NCBI RefSeq assembly: GCF_012843705.1
Contig: NZ_JABAFQ010000003.1
Span: 105,000 to 168,999, forward strand
Direction of reading: 5' to 3'
DNA length: 64,000 nt
From: Fusobacterium sp. FSA-380-WT-3A
GTDB lineage: Bacteria; Fusobacteriota; Fusobacteriia; Fusobacteriales; Fusobacteriaceae
Every line of letters begins with the position of its first letter. The stretch's first letter is position 1. Of this stretch, positions 10,601 through 18,276 are shown piece by piece. The notes under the pieces were generated by a model. That model was given only the letters and a program-made list of their open reading frames with translations, had not been told where the DNA came from and searched no databases. The translations under genes were made by a program, and so were the position numbers.

Positions 10601-11719
10601 ATTTTTAGATTTTGCTATAATATTTCCTTCTTCATCAGTTTCTCCAATTAAAAGAGAAGTTGTTTTAATATTTGTTGTTCCATCTTTTTCATTCATTATT
10701 CCATTTTCTAATGTATTTATTACTACACTATTTTCTGAAGTTATATCTACTTCTCCTATATTATTTTGTATTCCATTAGTTGATGAATTTATTGATAAAC
10801 TGCTAACAATTATTGTTGTTATTCCACTTGTATCAGTACTGTCTCCTCCAAAAAATCCTTTTTTAGAAAAACATCCATTTATTATCCCACTTCCGTCCAT
10901 TGCTTCAATATTTATTATTCCACTTTTTTCTGCTTCACCTTTTACTTTTATATTCAATGTTCCATATATATTTTCTATTCCATTTTTACTTGCATTTATA
11001 TCTAAACTATTTTTTAAACTTAAAGTTGTGTTACTTTCAATTTCTTGTGCTTTTGTAATAAAAGAACCAGCTTCATTTAATCCATTTATTATTCCATTTC
11101 CTTTTTCAGCAGTTAAATTAAGTTCCTCTCCATTTATGATAACTTCTCCATATTTTTTATCTCCATTATTATTAATAGCTGCTTGATTAGTATAATATCC
11201 TGATGTTCCTTTTGAATGAATATCTATTTTTCCACTTACATAAATTTCTGTTTTTCCTTTTTTATTATCAATACCCTGTCCACCAGAAGTAATTGTTAAA
11301 CTTCCTACTTTTCTATCTTCACTTCCTATCTCTACATTTCCTTTACATGTTCTATCATCTCCCCAAGAAGTAAAAATTCCATTATCTCCTGAATTAATAG
11401 TTATTTCATTAGCAAAAACTTTTACTACTGGATTTATAGCATCACTACTTTGTATTCCATTTGAAGCTGCATTTACAGTTAGATTTCCACTTACATCTAT
11501 ATTCCCATTAAATCCTATTCCTATTTTAGTTCCTTCTGGTTTTGTGCTTACAATCAAATCTCCTTCTACTGTTTTATTTATATTTGATCCCCATAAAGGT
11601 CCTATTTCTTCCCCATATCCAATACTACCAGTTATTAAAAAAGTAGTTATCAATGCCAATGTTATTTTAACTTTTTTCTTAAGCCATCTCTTTAAACTTT
11701 TCTCAATATTATCTTTCAT
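7625..11719 (-). CDS. Autotransporter adhesin-like protein with C-terminal OmpA-like domain
   Basis: 1364 residues. A basic N-terminus and hydrophobic stretch (about 18-35) give a signal peptide ending near GYG. The passenger (about 37-980) is Asn/Ser/Thr/Gly-rich with many loosely repeated coils carrying NGI, SGI or QGI, typical of a right-handed beta-helix. An autotransporter beta-barrel follows (about 985-1250), ending in the aromatic strand WQFNLGFRYKF. Residues about 1254-1364 are an OmpA-family peptidoglycan-binding domain: LFDFDKSEIKPEG, GHTDWTGTREYNQGLSERR with the diaminopimelate-binding Asp and Arg, and GYGEDRPVADN. Barrel followed by an OmpA domain is unusual for a type V protein. 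Probably surface-exposed and wall-anchored; binding partner unknown. RBS is GGGGGTG. Single-gene unit. Confidence 0.9.
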   Translation of the reverse strand: MKDNIEKSLKRWLKKKVKITLALITTFLITGSIGYGEEIGPLWGSNINKTVEGDLIVSTKPEGTKIGIGFNGNIDVSGNLTVNAASNGIQSSDAINPVVKVFANEITINSGDNGIFTSWGDDRTCKGNVEIGSEDRKVGSLTITSGGQGIDNKKGKTEIYVSGKIDIHSKGTSGYYTNQAAINNNGDKKYGEVIINGEELNLTAEKGNGIINGLNEAGSFITKAQEIESNTTLSLKNSLDINASKNGIENIYGTLNIKVKGEAEKSGIINIEAMDGSGIINGCFSKKGFFGGDSTDTSGITTIIVSSLSINSSTNGIQNNIGEVDITSENSVVINTLENGIMNEKDGTTNIKTTSLLIGETDEEGNIIAKSKNGIYSKGVVDVKNNENSIGKDFYIAATEKSLYTDNGAINLSTSGNINIYSMSEDNNTFGIYAKGGNTSLTGNTLNIKSTGKQINGKDIKGEAGTNFTVSQLFNVTQGIRLENETKLNLDGIKDVKVTSSDIAVTANNSDFTFNGNSYFEGNDYLISDYEGDNLLVRPIIQAVNGGNISLTGNTTVISNTGHDGIDGDRINNVGIYSEGTNSTSTVTGNLTVISGNDYYSNKNTETEEDVEKNIIKNTDIALMATSGGKIEVIGNGNIKLIGDIISGKGDSVIEISNSENSTEIVGEVLAANGGKVHLDMSNGGYFVGRVDDYFEIEEFKKEEIDFRNDKFTKDIESDGEVTINLGNNATWNVLGQSFITNLNFAEGGGVVDLTHDGNALRIKNLSGEGTFNLTLNADNKSLGNMLYIYDVDNGIEVMSLGENQDNQSKVLTQKVNLTDSILELDYGEKLRFATLSKEAHGKVEFKVNEVKEKGINDVSFETRYEDYNHEAVEENIVYNGEKASNKKPGDKLVSGKKVNTENTLTTLEVALSDEETNTLEEEKFDASQNWYLTRLGEDLNDGGKTVIEMSRANYASAVYMDNLNKRLGDMSFVDGNEGIWTRIRNDRVGEDEEYRLRNNMYQIGYDKTYPMDDGEGNEYRGIALEYTEGTMEYKNIIGEADVDRVALWLYDTNVYNDGFYSDYVFRIGRMSSNFSINGRETGAKVEGDFRNLFLGASAEFGKRYDLTEKTYFEPQVQLQYTYIDDADYTTNQGTKVDYSDIHSLIGRVGFRLGHDFYNDNGKDNTIYLKADVNHEFLGEQDINAVDMTGSLGEEFRNYKNKGTWFDVGIGAAKNMTENLYVYADIERQFGHRDDNSWQFNLGFRYKFSSLKDFSLTNLFDFDKSEIKPEGKEEIAKISKELNKKKYKGTLKLEGHTDWTGTREYNQGLSERRVKAVEEELKKNVTNEKLKYETKGYGEDRPVADNRTKEGRALNRRVEVKYEK

Positions 11720-12517
11720 AATACACCCCCACAGTAATAAATAAATTTTTTTAAAAAAAAAGCAATCTAAAACAGATATAAAAAAACTCTCGTTTTTTTT
11801 TATACCATCTCAAATTGCAATCATTACATTTATCCCTTAATAGAAGTTTACTACAAAAAAAAAAATCAATACCCTCTCTATTAAAATAACACTTAATTAT
11901 CCAAAATATTATTTATATTAAGTAATTTTTATATTAAAATATTACAAAAAATATTTTTTTAGATTACATTTATTTTTTATATTTATATTATAACAAATGA
12001 CAAAATTTGTCTTTATGCTTTATATTAAATTAATATTATTAGATAATTAAATTTTTATTCTTAATCCTACTCTTAATAAATAAAAAATTTGGTAACAAAT
12101 AATATAAACTTCTAAAATTTTGGCACAACTTTTATAATCTATATTTGCAATAGTTACATCTATTTTTTATAATTTGTGCCAAAGTGCCACTTTTTCCTAT
12201 ACTCCTATTTTTTTTATAAAATACTTCACAAAAAAATTTTATATATAAGAGAGAGTGATTTTTTTGAAGTTTTGGTAACAAATTCTTTTTAACTTATTTA
12301 ATATTAATAGTTTATAACTATATTTTTGTAATATTTTTTGGCAACACTTTGGCACATATTTATTATAACATATTATTTTATCTGAAATTAAAAATTTTAA
12401 GTTTTGGCACACTTTTGGCAACAACTGGCACATTTTTATTAAATTAGCAAAAAACAAAAAAAGAATATATATTATATAATTTAATTATAAATATATAATA
12501 TACATTCCTTAATAATA
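11720..12517. other. 800-bp AT-rich non-coding region upstream of the autotransporter
   Basis: No convincing gene. The autotransporter-proximal part (11740-11870) carries homopolymer runs: A9 near 11753-11761, T9 near 11803-11811 and A11 near 11855-11865. 11870-12080 is plain AT-rich sequence. 12086-12433 holds a cluster of TTGGCA/TTGGTAACA-type motifs, listed separately. It separates the lysE 3' end from the autotransporter 5' end, so it probably contains the autotransporter promoter and control sites. I could not place -35/-10 boxes with confidence. Confidence 0.5.
12086..12433. repeat. Cluster of degenerate TTGGCA(C/A)-type short repeats
   Basis: At least ten copies of a short G/C-containing motif stand out in nearly pure A/T sequence. 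TTTGGTAACAAAT occurs at 12088-12100 and again at 12271-12283. TTTGGCAC or TTGGCAAC occurs at 12119, 12338, 12349, 12404, 12415 and 12425. Two copies lie in inverse orientation in TTTGTGCCAAAGTGCCAC near 12173-12190. Neighbouring starts in the 12339-12430 part are 10-11 bp apart, about one helical turn. This suggests a protein-binding array or iteron-like element, or a decayed coding repeat. No function is known to me. Confidence 0.45.
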
Positions 12518-13144
12518 TTAATTTAATTTTGCTTTTAATAACATAACTCCCAAAATAATATAAATTATTCCTGAAACTTTTCTCATTATATTTGTTTTTT
12601 CTATACCTTTTAAAAGTTTTGAAGCAAATAAAACTAAAATTATTCCATATGTACTACTTGTTATAATAAAACTAATTCCCAAAATTAAAAAAGGAATTAT
12701 TCCATAACTACTATTTTCATCTATAAACTGTGGTAAAAAAGCTAGAAAAAATATTGCTACCTTTGGATTTAATATATTAGTTAAAATTCCCTGTTTATAG
12801 ATTTCTAATAATTTTTTTCTTGGAAGATTTATATTTATAATATCTTTTTCTATCTTTTCTTTTTCTAATATACTTCTAAATCCTAAATAAATTAGATAGA
12901 AAGCTCCTAAATATTTTATTAAATTAAAGGCAAAAATAGATTTTACCAATATAGTTGAAAGCCCGAAAGCTATTAATAAGGTATGAAAAAGTACCCCTGT
13001 AGATATTCCCAAAACTGATACAATTCCAGAACTTTTCCCACCAGATATAGTTCTTCCTAAAATATACATTGTATCAGCTCCTGGAGTTAAATGTAAAATT
13101 ATACAAGAGGTAAAAAATACTCCATAATTAATTATTCCAAACAT
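12518..13144 (-). CDS. LysE/RhtB-family amino-acid exporter
   Basis: 208 residues, about six hydrophobic segments. The N-terminal family signature is visible as HLTPGADTMYILGRTISGGKSSG, in pieces around residues 18-40, followed by NPKVAIFFLAFLPQF near the middle. The family exports amino acids or their analogues from the cytoplasm. Substrate cannot be inferred. RBS AAGGTGGAG precedes the ATG at 13144. It lies 14 bp after the DUF1847 gene and is probably co-transcribed. No obvious terminator follows; the sequence runs into the repeat region. Confidence 0.9.
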   Translation of the reverse strand: MFGIINYGVFFTSCIILHLTPGADTMYILGRTISGGKSSGIVSVLGISTGVLFHTLLIAFGLSTILVKSIFAFNLIKYLGAFYLIYLGFRSILEKEKIEKDIININLPRKKLLEIYKQGILTNILNPKVAIFFLAFLPQFIDENSSYGIIPFLILGISFIITSSTYGIILVLFASKLLKGIEKTNIMRKVSGIIYIILGVMLLKAKLN

Positions 13145-13158
13145 TTTTTCTCCACCTT

Positions 13159-13785
13159 TTACTTATTAAAAAGTTTTTTGTTATAATATCCCTCTGCCAA
13201 ATAAATAGCTGCCAAAGGATTATGGCCTAAAACTCTATCTTTTACAGCAAGAACTGTTATTGGAGCATCTGAATGTTTTATAAAAAGTGTATCATGCCCA
13301 ACACATAGACCTAATAATATATTAAAATCTGTTTTCTGTGAATTTAAAAATTCTGCCTGTCCAATGGGATTACACATAGCCTCAAACTCACAATTTGGTC
13401 TTACTTGTTTTTCTCTTTCTATTCCTATAAATTTTTTGCTCACTCCACCACTTTTACAAATTATAGAATTTATTTGAAAACCATGATGCCTTAAAATTTT
13501 TCCAACTATTTTTGCTTCTTTTGATAATCCTAAACAAAAAGCTAAACCTATTTTTTTATAATTCATTCTTTTAGCAAAATCTAATATTTCTTGAATTCTT
13601 GTTAATTGACAATAACCTTCAGATTCCACTAAGGCTGAATTATGAGCTATCTCTAATTCTTCATCTTTATATAAAGATTTTATCTCTTCTAATTTTTCTA
13701 ATTCTCTACAAGGACAATTAGTTGGTGATGATTCTATATCTCCCTTTGTACAACTATGTTTTTCACATAAATCACAAGTATACAT
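13159..13785 (-). CDS. DUF1847 domain protein, cysteine-rich, probable metal binding
   Basis: 208 residues. The N-terminus has closely spaced cysteines (CDLCEKHSC, then NCPC), and further cysteines occur in CLGLSKEAK, ICKSGG, CEFEAMCNP and LGLCVGHD. The pattern is that of the DUF1847 family of anaerobes, whose function is not established. The number of cysteines suggests a metal or Fe-S site. No signal peptide, so cytoplasmic. ATG at 13785 follows an AGGAGGT site. First gene of a two-gene unit with the LysE-type exporter. Confidence 0.85.
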   Translation of the reverse strand: MYTCDLCEKHSCTKGDIESSPTNCPCRELEKLEEIKSLYKDEELEIAHNSALVESEGYCQLTRIQEILDFAKRMNYKKIGLAFCLGLSKEAKIVGKILRHHGFQINSIICKSGGVSKKFIGIEREKQVRPNCEFEAMCNPIGQAEFLNSQKTDFNILLGLCVGHDTLFIKHSDAPITVLAVKDRVLGHNPLAAIYLAEGYYNKKLFNK

Positions 13786-13958
13786 AAATTACCTCCTAAA
13801 ACTTTTTATAACTGTTATTCTTTAGAATCTTATGTTTTCCTTTTTTCTTTTTACTATTCAAATTATTAGTCAAAGATTAAAAAATTTGAATTTAATATGT
13901 TTATATAGTAAAATATTATTACTGAACAAACTATTAACTGAAACGTAGAAAGGCAAAG

Positions 13959-14792
13959 ATGAAAAAAGAAAATTATTACAAAATATCCAATCCTTTTAAA
14001 AATATCTATAGGATTTATGAACCAGGAGATATTTTTTCTACTTTAATTATAGGAGAGGAGAAAGCTCTACTTATAGACACAGGACACGGATTTGAAAATT
14101 TAAAAGAGGTGGTAAAAAAAATAACCTCTCTTCCTTTAATGGTTCTTAATACCCATGGACATTTAGACCATACAGGAGGAAACTATCTTTTTGATGAAAT
14201 ATATATCAATCCAAAGGATATTCCACTATATTATAAATATGAAAAAGAAAAAAAGATGATGATTGAAACCTACAAAGAATTATATAAAGAAAGAAATCTA
14301 GTAATGTGGGCAGATGATTTTAATGAGGAAAAGTTTTTAAAAACAACAACAAAAGCTTTTATCCCTTTAGAAAATAATCAGATTATAGATTTAGGAAATA
14401 GAAAATTAGAGGTTATTGAAGTTCCAGGGCATACTCTTGGACATGTGGTTATACTTGATTACGAAACAGGAATAGTGTTTTCTGGTGACGCAGTTTCTAC
14501 TTCTATATGGATATATTATAACAATGGAATTTCTCCAGAAGAATATATTGAAAATTTAGAAGTTTTAAAAAAATATCCAATAAAAGGATTTTTATCTGCT
14601 CATGTAGAAAATTTACTTCCTCAATCTCTAATAACAGAATTACAAAATTTAATTAGAGAGAGAGACCCTGAAAAAAGTAAAGTTTTCACTCATAGAAGAA
14701 ATGGAGAAAAAGCTCTAATTTTTAGAAAAGATGTTGAAACTTTAGGTAGGCTTTATTTACTTTATTCTATAAAAGAAAAATATAAAGTATAA
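13959..14792 (+). CDS. MBL-fold metallo-hydrolase
   Basis: 277 residues. The metallo-beta-lactamase fold motif THGHLDH is at 65-71. Downstream ligands appear in VPGHTLGH and FSGDAVS, and a C-terminal His in LSAHVE. All metal ligands for a dinuclear site are present. No signal peptide, so a cytoplasmic hydrolase of the glyoxalase-II/flavoprotein-like superfamily. Substrate unknown. Divergent from the DUF1847 gene with a 173-bp intergenic region. The nitroreductase gene begins 45 bp downstream. Confidence 0.88.
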   Translation: MKKENYYKISNPFKNIYRIYEPGDIFSTLIIGEEKALLIDTGHGFENLKEVVKKITSLPLMVLNTHGHLDHTGGNYLFDEIYINPKDIPLYYKYEKEKKMMIETYKELYKERNLVMWADDFNEEKFLKTTTKAFIPLENNQIIDLGNRKLEVIEVPGHTLGHVVILDYETGIVFSGDAVSTSIWIYYNNGISPEEYIENLEVLKKYPIKGFLSAHVENLLPQSLITELQNLIRERDPEKSKVFTHRRNGEKALIFRKDVETLGRLYLLYSIKEKYKV

Positions 14793-14837
14793 TTTTTTAT
14801 TAAATCTGGGGTTAATCCCTTTTAGTGAGGTGAGATT

Positions 14838-15383
14838 ATGGATTTTAAAAATTTACAAAATTTACGTGAAAGTTGTCGTGTGTACAAACAAGACAAAGTT
14901 CCTAGAGAACTTTTAACTGACTTAATTGAGGTTGCTCGTCTTAGTCCTAGTGGTTGTAACTCTCAACCTTGGCATTTTATCATAGTTGATGAGCCAAAAG
15001 CTCTTTCTAATGTAGTAGAAGCTCTTGATGATAACGGACTTACAGGTTGCCCTTGGGGAGATAAAGTTCCAGCTTTTATAGTTATCTGTGAAGAAAAAGC
15101 AAAATTAATGCCTGGCGTAGCTGAACATTATGGTTCACAACATTTTGCTCAAATGGATATTGGTATGGCTGCAATGGCTATCTGTTATGAAGCTACTGCT
15201 CTTGGTCTTGGAACTTGTATGATTGGAACTATAAATCAAGAAAAAATAAAAAAATCTTTAGGAATTCCTGAAGATAAAATAGTTCGTCTTCTTATTACTG
15301 TTGGTTATCCTGCAACTAATGGAGAGCCTAGACAAAAAAGAAGAAAAAATTTAGATGAGATTTTATCATATAATAGATGGTAA
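14838..15383 (+). CDS. Nitroreductase-family FMN oxidoreductase
   Basis: 181 residues. N-terminal RESCRVY-type FMN-binding segment, then RLSPSGCNSQPWHFIIVD and the C-terminal ALGLGTCMIG and VGYP motifs. Family members reduce nitro compounds, quinones or flavins with NAD(P)H; the natural substrate here is unknown. GTGAGGTGAG precedes the ATG. Codon use has more C/G-ending codons in places (ggt, cgt, ctt) than the neighbours, which may reflect higher expression. A strong terminator follows 50 bp downstream. Confidence 0.88.
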   Translation: MDFKNLQNLRESCRVYKQDKVPRELLTDLIEVARLSPSGCNSQPWHFIIVDEPKALSNVVEALDDNGLTGCPWGDKVPAFIVICEEKAKLMPGVAEHYGSQHFAQMDIGMAAMAICYEATALGLGTCMIGTINQEKIKKSLGIPEDKIVRLLITVGYPATNGEPRQKRRKNLDEILSYNRW

Positions 15384-15433
15384 AATAAAATTTTTCTAAA
15401 ATTTAATCAAAAAATTAATAAAGTAATTAAAAT

Positions 15434-15465
15434 AAAAGCTCAAGATTTTTCTTGAGCTTTTATAA
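15434..15465 (+). terminator. Intrinsic terminator after nitroreductase
   Basis: Perfect 11-bp stem AAAAGCTCAAG with CTTGAGCTTTT, six-base loop, followed by a T-rich run. Confidence 0.85.
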
Positions 15466-15612
15466 TTTATTTTTTATCTTTTTACTAAGTTTTTTCATTT
15501 ATTTTGAGAAAAATATTTTTTAAAATCTTTTTTAGATATCCTTTTTCGTTATAAATCAATTCTTTTTATTTATAATATTTTATATTAATAAAAATTTTTT
15601 TATAAAAAACTA

Positions 15613-15641
15613 TTGAAAATATAATATACAAGGAATATAAT
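15613..15641 (+). promoter_or_regulatory. Sigma-70 type promoter for yifB
   Basis: TTGAAA at 15613-15618 and TATAAT at 15636-15641, 17-bp spacer, about 43 bp upstream of the yifB ATG. Confidence 0.65.
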
Positions 15642-15684
15642 TAATAAAAAACAGGTATAATATATTAATTAGGAGAAAATATTT

Positions 15685-17208
15685 ATGATAATAAAAGTCA
15701 AAAGTTTAGGTTACTTTGGAATTGAATCTTTTTTAACAGAAGTAGAAGTTGATATTTCTAATGGATTACCAACTTTTAATATAGTAGGACTTGGGGATAC
15801 TGCTATAAATGAAAGTAAAGAAAGAATAAAGGCTGGAATAAGAAATAGTGGCTATAAATTAGACCCAAAAAGAATTATAGTAAATCTTACTCCAGCAAAT
15901 ATAAAAAAAGTAGGAACTCATTTTGACTTGCCTATAACTGTTGTAATTATTTGTGGACAAAAAGCTTTTGACTATAAAAAAGAAATCTTAGAAAATTATC
16001 TTTTTATGGGAGAAATCTCTCTTAGTGGAGATTTAAAAAGAACTCAAGGAATAGTAAATGGTGCTATATTAGCTAAAGAGTTAGGATATAAAGGAATAGT
16101 AATTCCTTTTGATAATTTAAAAGAGGGAAGTCTAATAAAAGGAATAGATGTAATTGTTGTAAAAAATCTAAAAGACATCGAAATTTTTTTGACAACAGGA
16201 GAATTTCAAAAAATAGAAAATTCTACTAATATTGATAAAAAATTAGAAGATATATATAATGAAGATTTAGATTTTTCTCATGTAAAAGGTCAAGAAAAAG
16301 CAAAAAGAGCCTTAGAAATTTGTGCTGCTGGTGGACATAATTTTTTAATGGTAGGAACTCCCGGTTGTGGAAAAACTATGTTAGCTAAAAGAATAATGTC
16401 AATTTTACCACCTCTTACAGAAGATGAAAAAATAGAACTTACAAAGTTATATAGTATTGCAGGAAAATTAACAGAAGAAAATCCAATAATTACAAAAAGA
16501 CCTTTTAGAAGTCCACATCATACAAGTAGTGGAGTAGCTATTATTGGTGGTGGAAGAACTCCAGCTTTAGGAGAGATTACTTTAGCCAACAAAGGAGTTT
16601 TATTTTTAGATGAAATTGTAGAATTTAAAAAAGATATTCTTGAAAATTTAAGAGAACCTTTAGAGGAGAAAAAAATATCTATAACAAGAGCTGGTTATCG
16701 GGTAGAGTTTCCAAGTGACTTTATTCTTCTAGCCTCATGTAATCCTTGTAAATGTGGTATGTACTTTGAACCTAATGGACTTTGCACTTGTACACCTAAT
16801 GAAGTTTCAAATTATATGAAAAAATTATCTGGACCAATTTTAGATAGAATTGATTTAAAAATAGAGATGACTAGATTATCAGAAGATGAACTTTTAGACA
16901 ATTCTTTAAAAGAAACTTCTGAAGAGATTAGAAAAAGAGTTATAAATGCTAGAAATCTTCAAAAGAAAAGATTTAATTCAGATAAATTAAATAGTCATAT
17001 GACGAGAAATGATATTGAAAAATTTATAGTTTTAGATGAAAATTTAAAAATTTTATTAAAGACTGCTATAAAAAATCTTAATTTATCAGCAAGGGCTTAT
17101 GATAGAATATTAAAAGTAGCTCGTACAATAGCTGACTTATCTAATAGTAAAAATATAGAAAGGGAGCATTTATTTGAAGCTATCTCATATAGAATAACTG
17201 AAAGGTAG
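15685..17208 (+). CDS. yifB: YifB/ComM-family Mg-chelatase-like AAA+ ATPase
   Basis: 507 residues, full family length. An N-terminal ChlI-like domain (about 1-180) precedes the AAA+ core, with Walker A GTPGCGKT at 224-231, Walker B GVLFLDEI, RPFRSPHHTSS and the cysteine cluster CNPCKCG...CTC, and a C-terminal Mg-chelatase region. ComM homologues in competent bacteria are hexameric helicases that promote branch migration during natural transformation. The same function here is plausible but not shown. Upstream AGGAG supports the ATG. The YheT-like gene starts 12 bp downstream. Confidence 0.93.
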   Translation: MIIKVKSLGYFGIESFLTEVEVDISNGLPTFNIVGLGDTAINESKERIKAGIRNSGYKLDPKRIIVNLTPANIKKVGTHFDLPITVVIICGQKAFDYKKEILENYLFMGEISLSGDLKRTQGIVNGAILAKELGYKGIVIPFDNLKEGSLIKGIDVIVVKNLKDIEIFLTTGEFQKIENSTNIDKKLEDIYNEDLDFSHVKGQEKAKRALEICAAGGHNFLMVGTPGCGKTMLAKRIMSILPPLTEDEKIELTKLYSIAGKLTEENPIITKRPFRSPHHTSSGVAIIGGGRTPALGEITLANKGVLFLDEIVEFKKDILENLREPLEEKKISITRAGYRVEFPSDFILLASCNPCKCGMYFEPNGLCTCTPNEVSNYMKKLSGPILDRIDLKIEMTRLSEDELLDNSLKETSEEIRKRVINARNLQKKRFNSDKLNSHMTRNDIEKFIVLDENLKILLKTAIKNLNLSARAYDRILKVARTIADLSNSKNIEREHLFEAISYRITER

Positions 17209-17219
17209 ATGAAAGAAAA

Positions 17220-18176
17220 ATGATAGAATATAAACCAAACTGGCTTTTTAAACACAGACATATAAATACCTGTTTTCCAACTTTATTTAGAAAAATAAGT
17301 TTAAACTACACAGAAAGAGAAAAAATAAATACCTATGACGGAGATTTTATCTATATTGATTGGGTAAAAAATAATAATAAAAAACTTTTAATACTTTGTC
17401 ATGGATTAGAGGGAAGTTCTAAAAGCAAATATATTCAAGGACATGGAAAATATTTTTCTGAAAGAGGTTGGGATATAATAGCCATAAATTATAGAGGTTG
17501 TGCTGGGGAAAATCAAAAACCCTCTGCTTATCATGGAGGACTTACAGATGATTTAAAAATCTTGGTAGAAGAAAAAGGAAAAAATTATGAAACTGTTGTA
17601 ATAGGTGGTTTCAGTTTAGGTGGAAATATTGTACTTAAATACTTAGGAACGGAAAAATATCCTGATAATTTAAAGTGTGGTTTTGCTGTTTCTCCCCCTT
17701 GTGACTTCTTTTCGTCTAATAATCAATTAAAGAAAACAGAAAATAAAATCTATGCAATAAGATTTTTAAAAAAGTTAAAAAACAAATGTGAAGAAAAATA
17801 TATAAAACATCCTGAATGGAGAGAAGTTATAGATATTGAAAAAATAAGGAAAACTAAAACAATAGAAGAGTTTGATGACGTTTTTACAGGAAGATTTTTT
17901 GGATTCAATGGGTATAAAGATTATTATTCAAAGGTGAGTAGTAAAAAAGATATGATAAATATTTCTATTCCTACTTATATATTAACTCCATTAGACGACC
18001 CTATGATGGGAAAAGAGTGTTATCCTTATGAAGAAGTTAATCAAAATAAAAATATAACTTTAGAAACTCCAAAATATGGAGGACATGTTGGCTTTTCATC
18101 TTTTAAAGATTATCCATATGTGTTAGAAGAAAAAACTTACGAGTTTGTAATAAAGACTTTAGAAAAATCTTTTTAA
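17220..18176 (+). CDS. YheT-like alpha/beta hydrolase
   Basis: 318 residues. An alpha/beta hydrolase of the YheT/ABHD1-3 family. Oxyanion region LCHGLEGSS, nucleophile elbow GGFSLGGN, an acid in the LTPLDDPM segment and the catalytic His in YGGHVGF. No signal peptide. Some family members act as esterases on lipids or short-chain esters; the substrate is unknown here. It follows yifB at 12 bp. The RBS is weak (AAAGG within the yifB end), consistent with coupling to yifB translation. Confidence 0.88.
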   Translation: MIEYKPNWLFKHRHINTCFPTLFRKISLNYTEREKINTYDGDFIYIDWVKNNNKKLLILCHGLEGSSKSKYIQGHGKYFSERGWDIIAINYRGCAGENQKPSAYHGGLTDDLKILVEEKGKNYETVVIGGFSLGGNIVLKYLGTEKYPDNLKCGFAVSPPCDFFSSNNQLKKTENKIYAIRFLKKLKNKCEEKYIKHPEWREVIDIEKIRKTKTIEEFDDVFTGRFFGFNGYKDYYSKVSSKKDMINISIPTYILTPLDDPMMGKECYPYEEVNQNKNITLETPKYGGHVGFSSFKDYPYVLEEKTYEFVIKTLEKSF

Positions 18177-18216
18177 ATAAAGTTGATTAAGTTGTAAAAA
18201 AAATAATAAATTTTTT

Positions 18217-18244
18217 TTGAAAAACCTATTTAATAAAGTATAAT
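18217..18244 (+). promoter_or_regulatory. Sigma-70 type promoter for galE
   Basis: TTGAAA at 18217-18222 and TATAAT at 18239-18244, 16-bp spacer, 32 bp before the galE ATG. The GTGAGGTGAA RBS follows. Confidence 0.65.
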
Positions 18245-18276
18245 TATGGTATAAATATTTATTGTGAGGTGAAAAT

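Larger units (their letters stand above)
15384..15684. other. 301-bp intergenic region
   Basis: Contains the nitroreductase terminator (15434-15461) and, at the far end, the yifB promoter (15613-15641) and RBS. The stretch between is featureless AT-rich sequence. Confidence 0.6.

Noticed and set aside
12405..12420. TGGCAC-N5-TGGCA resembling a sigma-54 -24/-12 promoter
   Set aside because: The GG and GC spacing fits, but the -12 element reads TGGCA instead of TTGCA, the motif is one of many copies in the cluster and no plus-strand gene lies within 1.5 kb.
12086..12433. CRISPR array
   Set aside because: Repeats are only about 10 bases, irregularly spaced and inverted in part; no spacers of constant length, no cas genes.
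12239..12457. 72-codon minus-strand open frame in the repeat region
   Set aside because: Starts at TTG without an RBS, composition follows the TGGCA repeats, no recognisable domain. More likely a by-product of the repeats.
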